DNA from: Rhopalosiphum padi
Taxonomy: Eukaryota > Arthropoda > Insecta > Hemiptera > Aphididae
DNA length: 64,000 nt
NCBI RefSeq assembly: GCF_020882245.1
Contig: NC_083597.1
Span: 27,940,652-28,004,651, forward strand
Direction: 5' to 3'
The notes under the pieces were generated by a model. That model ran no database searches, was not told where the DNA came from, and worked only from the letters and a program-made list of their open reading frames with translations. Shown piece by piece: positions 12,790 through 23,965 of this stretch; within the stretch, counting starts at the first letter, position 1, and each line of letters starts with the position of its first letter. Position numbers and translations under genes: made by a program.

Positions 12790-15700
12790 ACACCATCTGT
12801 ACAGCAGAAGTGCAAAGCGGATTACCTACTTACGTTTTGCATTTAATAATTTATTTACTGCAATCTATACTCTATCCGTGTATAATAAGAACATTTTGAT
12901 CTAATACCAAATTCGGTTTATTAAATTTTTCCTCTAAAGATTTTGGTTATTTTGTTATATTTGATACCTTTGGACACTTTTTTCCTTCGCGGAAATTCAA
13001 TTAATCAATGTGTATACCTACTATATAGTGTATTAGTGTATATGTTAGATAAACACTGGTGTGGAAACGCAATGATGGTGTTTACTTTTAGTGGATGATG
13101 ATGGATTTACTGAGTTGAGTCATAAAGTTTCGGAAGCCTATCGTTTACTTTGGATGGTTCAAAGAGATTTTTGAATGAAAACAAAGTTAAAAAATACACG
13201 TGGCATCGACGAATTCCATTGGGCGATTGCCAAAATATAATTTTTATAATTATTTTTTCTTATATTTCGTCTTCGATGTAACGCTATGCAATTAGGTATT
13301 TTTCTTAGGTATCTAAGGCAGCAGTAGTGTAATAATATGAATTCTTTAACACGTGTATAATTGTGGTACCTATACAGTGCCGCCGTCACCGTTCTGCGCG
13401 AATTACGTCCACCGAACGCGTTCAATGTTTCCGGTTGACAAACTTTGGTTATGACCACCATAGATTTCGGTAACGAACAAAGTTTTGCTATACGATTCAC
13501 CAACGACTGCACTGCAGTAAACTTGGTCGATACTTGACTAAGCGAATTAAAAAAAAAAAACATTACTTCCACCAGACAATTTTTGACAGAAACAGTGATT
13601 AAAAAGAAACGAATCTATTTTTTTTATTCAATACACGAGATGCAAAAATTAAAAAAGTTAATTTAATTTAACATTAAATAAAATGTTTTAATTTTATATT
13701 TTTAGAGTTACCTGTGGATTATATATAAAATAAACCATTGACTAGTGAGTTATTAAAAAAAAATTAAATTATTCATATATGATTTTAATTTTAGTTTAAC
13801 GATTATTATAATATTATTCATATATATTAATATTATTTAAAATTTAAATTATTCTATCTTACCAAAAAATTAGATTAACTTGAATCATAAATTATGTTCG
13901 ACTAAATAAATAGGTTTTTTTTTAGTTGTATTTTGTTCTTTCTTGTAATGTATATAGTTTTAATTTCTTTGGTTACTATTGAACTTTTATTTTTAAACAA
14001 AAAAAAAAAAATTAATAAACTCGATAATCAAATCAACGGAAATTGAAATAATACATTATTATTAAACATTACAATTAAAAGATAAAATATAAATAACGGT
14101 ATATGAATAATAGAAAAATATCAACTTTAATCAAAAGCAAAACACATCTATAATTTAATAATAATTTGCCTACTCTTTTATTAGTATAGTTACAACATGT
14201 AATTTTTTTTTCAATATTCTTCTAGTACATGGTATTATGGACACAATTGTTTTCACTTCGATGGTTATTTCATTTTTTTTTTTTAAACAAGAGTTCCCTC
14301 GAGTCTTTAATACAAGACAAACCACGATGTTATTAAAAAGAGTTATAACAAGAAGTCAATGATTTCATCTGAAATTATTGAAGTGTGAACAATAAATTCA
14401 TTTTATAGGTACTTTTTCTCAAAAATGTCTACTTGTAGATCAAAGTGAAATAAAAATAGTAAAAAAATCAATGTAGAAATGTTTTGTCTCTTCGAAAGTT
14501 ATGTTGGAGCATTGCACCCTTTGCACTACATTTAATCCAGATTATTTTCTCTCGAATGCTCGCTATACCACGAACCCTCTATTAATGTTTTCGTAGTCCG
14601 TTGACTCTCATCTTATAATTTAGCATGGGTCTTTATAATAGGTGACATAAAAACGATTTTATTTCTGGTACTGTATTCGCATCAAAATCGATTACATACA
14701 TGCTAAACAAGTTTATTACTTTCGTGGGTCATCCCAAGCGGTCTGCATGCAATATTTCTGTTCGCGGTCCAGCGCGATTCTCCCGCCCCTATTTCTATAC
14801 CCAACTTTTTTATTATGGCCACTTACGACTAACTCTAATGTATTTAAATGTATAGGTACGTTGTTTCGTATTTATATATTTATTTTATTAGATTAGCTTT
14901 AGAAATGTTTAACTTAAAGTTAAGCATATTATATATTAAACATGACTTCCATTTTAACTTGTATTTTCATACACCTATTTTAGTGGTATAATATTATTAT
15001 ACATTGATATAGTATATTTTTATATTGAACTTAAGTGGACGTCTAAAGTTAAATATTTAATATTTCGGTTAACATATAGTACATCTCATGTACTACTTGG
15101 TATGCAACTGTTTTATTTTTTGTTTGTAAATTGAATTCTTTTTTAAAAATATTTCAAATTCTCATTGTAAAAGTTGTGTTAAAATTCAAATATTTATGTT
15201 ACGTAACACATTTTAATACGATTATGGTGATACATGTATTTAATAGTGTAATTCAAAGTGTTTAATGTGTACTATCTTTTTTTAAATATATGTATAAATA
15301 TGAAAAAATGATAGGTAATGTAAAAGTTCTATAATATGTACACTGCTTACAGTCATAAAATCAATTAATTCACGTAAAAATGATGTTGGCCATCACGAAT
15401 TTTGAAATTTAGGACATATGTATTTTATATTATTGGAAATATCCGATTTTATTTCGCAGCATAAAATCTACAGCTTTAGAACCAATTTATAGCTTTAGGA
15501 CCAATCGCTGCTTAGGTTATGTCCATAAATATTCTATTGTTTATGTGTATCAGTAGTAGAATCCTCAAACATTTTCACCGCGATTTACCAGCTTTTGGAT
15601 AAATCTGCGCTCGTTTACCGTATGCCCTCTATAGCCGAACACTGCGAATAGTTGTGCGTATAACACTATTTTTATGAGATTTAAGGATGTCACTCGGTAT

Positions 15701-16430
15701 CTTTTCTTTTCTATAAATAAAAATGGTCGTTTTAGTGAACCATCGACGATACAAACCCGCTAGTACCCTATACCCCCGCGGACATAGATCTCGGTTGCCA
15801 TTGTTTCTTTAAGTATTTTCTGCAGGTGCTACATGCTTACCACACGTTTTAGTGTTTTATCAGTAGTAACACGCGTACCGGAATAACGTGGTAAACGAAT
15901 GTTTTGCATTGTTATTGTTTTTAAAATATCTTTTAATAAAAGTATGATATTATATTATATAACAATACGTATAGATAATATAATGACAATATTAATCATT
16001 TGAAAATTAACAGAGTGTACCTACGTGATGTTACTATATTATAAGTATAAGATTATTGAATTATGTGTATGTTAGGCATTACAATATTATATTATTTTCT
16101 ATCAATATAATGAATTGAAAGCCTAACACGATAGGCCACACATCATGTTTTTTCATACCACGTTGATTTAAATACCGCAGTATTTGCATATAACTTTGAA
16201 ATAAAAACCGTCATGAGTATATACTTGAGTCTTACGAATATCCGATTCGACAAATTGCGTACCTAGTTATACGATAAAATAAATATTTAACGTTCAACCC
16301 ATTCTGTCCGAAAACGAATGCGATGACGATCTGAAACAAATGTACAGTTCGTCCTTGTTTCAGATATTGTAGTCACGCGTTCGAGAATAGTAATAATAAT
16401 AATTGAACGTCTCAAAATTTGGTTTGCAAT
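12790..16430. other. Intergenic DNA upstream of Gyc88E; no confident gene
   Basis: AT-rich with two patches of more balanced composition (about 13370-13520 and 14500-14830). The first holds a 137-codon minus-strand frame that I cannot match to any family. The second looks non-coding and could be regulatory. A short local duplication ('agctttag.accaat') occurs near 15475-15510. Confidence 0.5.
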
Positions 16431-16579
16431 TTCTTAAAGTAACATAACAAAAAACACACACACACACGCACTAGAAAAACATTCTATGATGGCTTTTAAA
16501 ACGTTCGAAACGTAACTGTGGGTGGCACGTTTTGACATGGTTCGCCGAATGGGTTGTTTTTCGCACACGCCTTGACAGG

Positions 16580-16607
16580 CACACACACACAGACACACAC
16601 ACACACA

Positions 16608-16672
<65 letters not shown>
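16580..16672. repeat. (CA)n microsatellite, about 93 bases
   Basis: Long CA tract with three CAGA interruptions near its left end. It creates Cys-Val and His-Thr open frames on both strands that should not be read as genes. Confidence 0.95.
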
Positions 16673-16676
<4 letters not shown>

Positions 16677-17680
16677 GAGCAATGCCGATAAACCGCCGTC
16701 CGCCAATACCACCGGGACCGAGCGCCCCATCGAACTGGTCTTGTCATAAAACGTATCGCGAAACGATTTCGTACGCCGCGCAAAATTAATTCAACCGCCG
16801 CCGCCGCCGCCGTCGTTACATTACCATATTATTAATACGGCGACGTAGCCATATTATACTCATACCCATATTGTCGTTATTGTTATTATTGTCATTATTT
16901 CATCGACGCATAACAATAATATCGTAATATTAATATATTATCATTATTATTTATTATATCTCTTCATTATGCGCCGGCCGCGACGTTCCGTGCACAGGGA
17001 CAATCGAAAACCAGAAACGCGTAACGCACGTTAATTCGCCGTCGAGTGTTTGGCGCTCGCGGTGCTGCAGTGCCGCCGCAGTGGTAGGACGGCGGCGCGT
17101 GGCAGGGCCATCGGGAGACGACGAGAGAGCTGAGAATAATAATAATATCATAACGATAAAATAATAATGGAAAAAAACGGCATCGGAGAGGGCGAGGGCC
17201 GAGGACACGTCGTCGTTTGGGGCCTATCTGGCCGCCGCCGCCGCCCCCTGCCGCCGCCGACGTTGCCGACTCCCGAGTGCCAGCCGTCGTCGTCGGCCAG
17301 CTATATCGCCGCACGCACTGGTTGATTCACACATTTCGACGACGGTCTGCCCGTGCCGCACTATGATTCTGGTGGAGATTTCACGTGCCGTCCGCTGAGG
17401 AGCCGCCGCGACGTTTTATTCTTTTTTTCACGAAAAACCGACGACCACAAACGGCTTTGTATATAATCGATACTAATCAGTAATAAAACGACGATCCGCC
17501 CAACACGCGATACTATTACACTGATATAATATAATATACGCACATATAATATCGTTGTTGTTATTATTATTATTGTTATCATTATAATATTATAATCGCG
17601 GTGCGCAACAAAACACGTGAGTACAGAGAATTCGATATTAATGATATTCTCGTATTATTGTCATTATTAATATTATTAGG

Positions 17681-17706
17681 GTGTGTGTGTGTGTGTGTGT
17701 GTGTGT
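17681..17706. repeat. (GT)n microsatellite
   Basis: Thirteen GT units within the GC-rich island. Confidence 0.9.
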
Positions 17707-18060
17707 ACCTACTTACTTTTGCGCGTGCGACATTATTATATCGTTTCGAGTTTCGACGTCGCGGTATTTATTTATTTTTACTGCGCCCTCGCATACCCGA
17801 GGTGCCATCAATTTCCCCAAAAATAAACTATTGTTTTTACGAGGTTTTTCATTTTTTACAGCTTTCTGTTTTTATTTTTTTTTAAGCTCAAAACTTTTTT
17901 TTTACGACCGCGCAAAAGACAATAATTTCGAAACCGTATGCAGGTCGACCGTCGACCGACAACGTTCCCGCGCAAACGGTTGCACATCAAAATCATTCTT
18001 TTCGAGATCCATTAGTGCGCGAATCCACTGGGTGTACTTAATTACAGTCTTGTTCGTAAC

Positions 18061-20790
18061 TTTTAATAATTTAATATTTTATTTGCGATTTTATAGCTCA
18101 AATGCTGTTTGAACAATTTAAGATATCATTATAATGTCACCGTTCGTTTTTCAAATTACTTTCTGTACAATAGTTGTATTCTTCCGAGTAATGAATTGTA
18201 TAAAATACTACAGCTTCAGAGCTTAAAAAATGTTTTTTTTTTTATTTGGCGCAAAAACGCTTTTTACGCCGAATACGTTTTACACTTAGGTATATATTGT
18301 CAGATTTTTCAATTACGCGTACTTATATGAATAAGGTGTAATAGGTTCCTATAAATTCATTGCAAAACGTCATTGAGTATACTAGTAAACTGTCGCGTCG
18401 GTTCTGTGGGCCTGTAGAAGGTCATACAGAGACGAATTGTGAACAGCAAACATGACGTGATCGGAATGGATCACGGCACATTCGAATACCTACTTGCTGT
18501 TGTGATGTTTGCTTACCCACACACGATTCCATCTAAAAATTATATATACACAACTCATAATTTCATGGTTCAAAATGGCATGATATATTATTATTAAATT
18601 GAAATGCGATTCAAATAAACATAATGTGAACCAATCGACGTTAAATTAAGCTTACAATTTTTTTTTAAATTTAGTGATTTTTAAACCATAGGATAAATAT
18701 TGTAAATTTGTAACAAATATCGCAATTTCCGTCTAACCAATAAAATATATTGCGTATTGTATAAGATGAAATTAAATGGAAACTTGATTTAATATTTATT
18801 TCTTGAGAATATAATAAAAACAAACAAATAATAATACATTATTGATAAATTATTAAAATATTTTCGAGAATCTAAAAAAATTGAAAATTAAAATGATCAT
18901 TATCGTCAATAAGTACCTAAATCCTTTATCAATAAAAAATAAAATAAAGATACTTATTAATTATTATATTTTATTTAAATATAACTATTCATAAATAATT
19001 TTAAACTTGACAATTTATTATGTTTATACACTTAAAACAATTTTAATATTACGTTTATGAAAAAAAAAAAAAAATTCATTGCATTAAAAATAAAATACAC
19101 ACATAAAAATAAAATAAATTTATTCTATCATTTGAAAATTTACAGCTGTAAAGTACGAACAATAATTCTAAGCTTTGAAATTAAAGTTGGGACTATAGAA
19201 ATCATTTTTTCATGCTAATAACTTTTTTTATTGTCTGAGTATAATGTTTTATTCAGAATGTAGCATAGCATGAATTTTTTATAACGAAATAAAAATCTAT
19301 AGATTTTTTTATTTTTGTTTGCTATTTTATATTTTTAAAAGTGCACTCACAATTATGTGTCTACATATATACTAGTCAAAGATCAAAACGTTTAAAAGAT
19401 TAATAATTGGCAAAGTTATTTTAAAACGTAGTTTCTATATATTCTTATGTTATAAATTATAATCAAATTTAAATAAGGATTATATTAGTTGTAAGCAAAC
19501 AATCCAATTTTTCTCTTTCAAAGTATTTTCATCTAATTTGACAAAATAATAGCATCTCGTTAGAATTAATAGTTAGATTAAATGTCTCAATTTTAATTAA
19601 TTATTTTCTTAAATTATTTTAAGATTTGGTTTCATCAAAAGTTTATAAATTTGTATATTATTTTATAATGTGACATAAAAAAATATATGATGTCTGAAAA
19701 TGACATTCCGTAACCGTACTCTTATAGTTGAAAGGAAATTTACGACATCTTGGATATTGGACTTGTGAGCTTATGCAATGACCAGATGTTTCTATGGCGA
19801 CGACATTTAGAGTAATTTATAGCTCGAAATCATTGCACCTGTGTGAAAAGTACGTTAAAAAGAAACACCCTATCCTACTGCGTAATTGGCACACCAATAG
19901 TGTCCCGTTTACATCGAGCCAAACGTTTCAAATTAATAAATACTTGTCACTAACAAAACACAGGTATAAAATTAAACGTCTAATGGGATGTTAGTAATTT
20001 CAGAACTCACTCGCAACGGTACCGCTAAATATTTGTTAGTATCAAACACGGGCATAGAATTAAATGGCAAACGGTTAAAATTGTGATTTCAGAACATGCG
20101 ATTGTGTCGTTGAATATATTGGAATTGAATTAAGCATGAGTATTTTTCAAGGAATAAAAACGCAATGGCTGTGTCACGTATTTTTTTACTCAATAATTTA
20201 AAATGGGATAATAAAGAATGCTAAACAGATCTATATATATTATAAAAGAAATATAATATAACCCATATTATAACCATACTATATAACAAAATAAATGACA
20301 AAAGGAAAATCGTGATTGAAATATGATCAGATTCGATGGTTTTTTTTTTACTTAGCTTTGAAAAATTTGTCGTGCATGGATTAATAATTAACACAAAAGT
20401 CTTTTATGCTTAAAGTTATCAATACACTGGTAGGGTTTTGCTTATAAATCGTATCAAAAAAGATTTTAGAATTGATGGTAATGTGTGATTTGTGATTCGT
20501 AACTCATCGGGGAAACTAAAAAAATAAAAATAAAAGCTGCAAGCTGCGTGTCACTGATAAACAAGAATTGAGTACAGTAAATAATATATTATCAAACGAG
20601 GGGGACCTTTTTTTTATACAATTTACGTTTGATATCATATTACTACTTTGTGTTTGGTAAATTAATTGATATATATATATAAAAATTATTATTTCTTAAG
20701 TTCTTTTTAGATTTTTTTATTATCTAAGAACACATTTTACGGTAGGGGCCATTGGTTTGAAACGTTTTATCTAGTCTTTTTTAAACCAAT
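18061..20790. other. DNA between the island and the first Gyc88E coding exon
   Basis: If the island holds the transcription start, this would be the first, 5' UTR intron. It is mostly AT-rich with no coding signal. A perfect 7-base-arm hairpin sits at 18456-18475. Confidence 0.45.
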
Positions 20791-20886
20791 TTCACAGACA
20801 GTTTGGTCCAATATCTCCAACACGAGACTCCGGTCAAAACACGTCGATATCAATTCATAAAGCGACTATTCTATTTCAGATCAAAA

Positions 20887-21054
20887 ATGTACGGGCTTTT
20901 ATTGGAAAACCTCTCGGAGTATATAAAAAAAATGTACGGCGAAGACAGATGGGAAGAGATTCGGCGAATGGCCAATGTGGACCAACCTAGTTTTAGTGTA
21001 CACCAAGTGTATTGTGAAACGCTTATTCCACGACTAGCGAAAAAATCCCAACAA
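20887..21054 (+). CDS. Gyc88E: Gyc88E coding exon 1
   Basis: Residues 1-56, starting Met-Tyr-Gly-Leu-Leu-Leu-Glu-Asn, the conserved start of beta-type HNOB domains. The exon itself probably begins upstream, at an acceptor ending 20879 or 20797, with 5' UTR. Donor CAA|GTATTA, phase 0. Confidence 0.93.
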
Positions 21055-23930
21055 GTATTATGCACATTTAACCACATTCATAAAAATTATTCACACAAGT
21101 GTATTTATAACAACATTAATTCGTTTAAACTCGTGTTTGATATGTTTTTAAGGTGCTTGGAATTACGGAAAAAGAATTTTTTGAACAAATGGGAGTTCAT
21201 TTCGTCAGTTTTGTCGGCCAATATGGTTATGATAGGGTACTATCGGTATTGGGACGACACATGAGAGACTTTCTAAACGGTATGCGATCAATTAAAATCA
21301 CAAATTTAATTATTGTTTAATCTATTTTAAAATGACTTTGATAGGTACATAGAAGTTTCGCTTTTTAATCTAACGTTGAAATCAATAACTCTCTGTAATT
21401 ATTTTATAGCATGAATGTATAATCCAAATTTCACGATAACGGTTATTTATAGAACAAGTAGTAACGATTCACAAGTTTCATTCATGCGCTTATTCGTGAC
21501 TTGAATCAATAATGCACGTTTGACCTTAAAATATATGCGTTCGTATTATGTACACATGTATGAAACCCTACCTTCTCCATTACAATATGCACTTCAAATT
21601 AAACTATCATTGTGCATAGAATAATATTGATTATTAATGAAAAAAAAAAAAATAAGGTTTCGTACCAATCATTTGATAATCTGTGCACAACGATATTATT
21701 ATACGGACGGTATTATATTATCGTAATAAAGATAGTTCACAAACTCAACTGATATAAATACCTAGAATATTAGCGACGTACAGGCATTAATTTGGTAAAA
21801 TAAATGTTTCAAAATATTAATTATAATATTATGTTAGTACCTATACTCTTGTTTTATTTAACAATAATGAAATGGACATTGGCTCCTGAATTTTTATATA
21901 TTTTATAGAAATCATATTATATATTGCTCATATAAATTTATAATTTTTATATAATATGTATATAGTATATAATTCGCCAATCGTTATTCACTACCTTTCC
22001 ACTTAAATGTTATGAATACGTCATACTAGTACAGTAGTACTTACTACCTAACTATTTGTTATTTTTTATAATATTTAAGTATCATTTTTATAAAAAAAAA
22101 AGTTGTTCCGACTAATATCTTTATACTTGAATTTCTAAAAATTTAACTGTATTATTTTTTTATTTTTTCTACGTTTTTTCTTATTTATTATGCGTATGCG
22201 TATTTTTTCATTTTCTTTTTCTTCTAGTCTTAACTTATTTATTTTTCATATTTTTATCTGATTCTATTTCTCTAAATTATCTTAATACTATAAGCTAGGT
22301 GCATTTATATATTTATAATATATTTGTATATTAAAACAGCGGGTGCTTTTCTTCCGGTAATGCTTACAAAGAACCAATAGTGTCGCATACTACCCATTAA
22401 TGTTCGTAATTGTTACACAGTTATGAAACAACAAAATGAGCAAACACAAATAAAAACACGAGATGATAATATTATGAACATACATTAAAACAATGTCTTA
22501 TATTTTCTTACAGTTTTAACCTATAAAATATTATAACTCTTATGAAAGTATTTAATTTAATTCGTTTAATTAACATTGTTATTATTTCTTATTATACTTG
22601 GATACTATATAATTATATTATAAATAATGTATTTTGTTAAATTGTATTATAAACCTAAATGTTTAATATAATAAAAGTATGTTAATTTAATTTAAAAACA
22701 TTGTTATGTTTATTTTTAGTAAATTTTAAATAAGAAATTTTATTCAATTTAATATTTGTTATGTTTCATATAATTAAGAACATGGGTTGTTACACTTTTT
22801 TATTTCTCTGTTATTTATTAAAGTTTTTAATCAATACAGATAAAAATGGCAGGGGCACTAGATTAATTGTTTTTTTTATTGTTATATATTAGTAGTAAAT
22901 TGATTGGATTGGTTATAACAACTAATAAAACATGTTGTAGCATGTTGTGAAAAAATGATCCATTGGCATTTAGCAGTGTTATACAGTATATATATTGTAT
23001 ATACATATATTACAGTTAAAAAAATTGTGGGAATACATTTTTTGTTGTTTTCTAAAATATTATATATTTTAAATAATTAGTTCTAAAATGTATTTAAATT
23101 TGGTTTTACTAATATCCATACCCAATACCAATTATAAAAGCACTTGACAATATTTTAGAGATTGTATAAATTGGATTATAGGTTTGGACAATTTACATGA
23201 ATATCTTAAGTTTTCATACCCAAGAATGCAGGCGCCTTCGTTCATTTGTGAAAACGAATCTAGACAAGGATTGACATTGCATTACCGTAGTAAACGCCGC
23301 GGTTTCGTGTACTATACTATGGGCCAAATAAAGGAAGTGGCTAGGCATTTTTATCACAAGGTCGATAACACGAACCAATAGTAAAGTTCCGAGTCAACCT
23401 TTTTTCAACGAGTGTGTAATAATTTTAGGAAATGCGCATTGAACTAGTTCGTGAAGAGATTTTAATGGATACAGTGCACGTGACGTTTCAATTGAAATTT
23501 GATAATAGAGCGTTCACATTAGCATCGATGACAATGACAAGGGAGGAAAAACATCTTCCAATAAGTGCATCGGTGCTGTTCGAAATATTTCCGTTTTGCA
23601 TTGTGTTCAGGTCGATGACAAAAAACAGACGTAAAATTAATATTATTTCGCTTCATTAATTATTTTTTTTAGCTATTTTTTTATTATTTTTTTTTTTTTT
23701 TTATAAAGATTTTTTATACACGTAATTAATTTTAAATCTGCAGAGGAAATAATAGCTGTACACAAAATACATGTATTGAACTGATATTATTTCTCATACA
23801 GCTCCAATATGATTGTTCAAAGCATTGGCAACTCATTGATGGTCATTTTACCAGATCTAGTTGGAAAACGGATTACTAATTGGTTTGACCTTGTTAGACC
23901 TTTGATAGCTTTTAAATTTCAAACGGTAAA

Positions 23931-23965
<35 letters not shown>

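Larger units (their letters stand above)
16490..18060. promoter_or_regulatory. GC/CpG-rich island, candidate promoter and 5' UTR region of Gyc88E
   Basis: Composition changes sharply here from AT-rich to GC-rich with many CpG and CCG triplets, most densely at about 16675-17470. It lies 3-4 kb upstream of the first Gyc88E coding exon on the same strand. That is where a non-coding first exon would be expected, because the sequence just before the coding start looks like splice-acceptor DNA. A possible donor (ACAC|GTGAGT) lies near 17616. Frames crossing the island are short and full of CA/GT-repeat translations, so I treat it as non-coding. The assignment to Gyc88E is inferred from position. 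Confidence 0.4.

Noticed and set aside
13159..13572. 137-codon minus-strand frame, locally less AT-biased
   Set aside because: I found no family resemblance, no flanking splice evidence I trust, and the low-complexity ends look non-coding. Could be a decayed gene fragment but not supportable.
16434..16789. Open frames of repeated Cys-Val or His-Thr on both strands
   Set aside because: They are translations of the CA/GT microsatellite and have no other sequence content.
18435..18520. Possible microRNA hairpin
   Set aside because: Only nine contiguous bases pair between the outer arms and the flanks mismatch. Not a convincing precursor.
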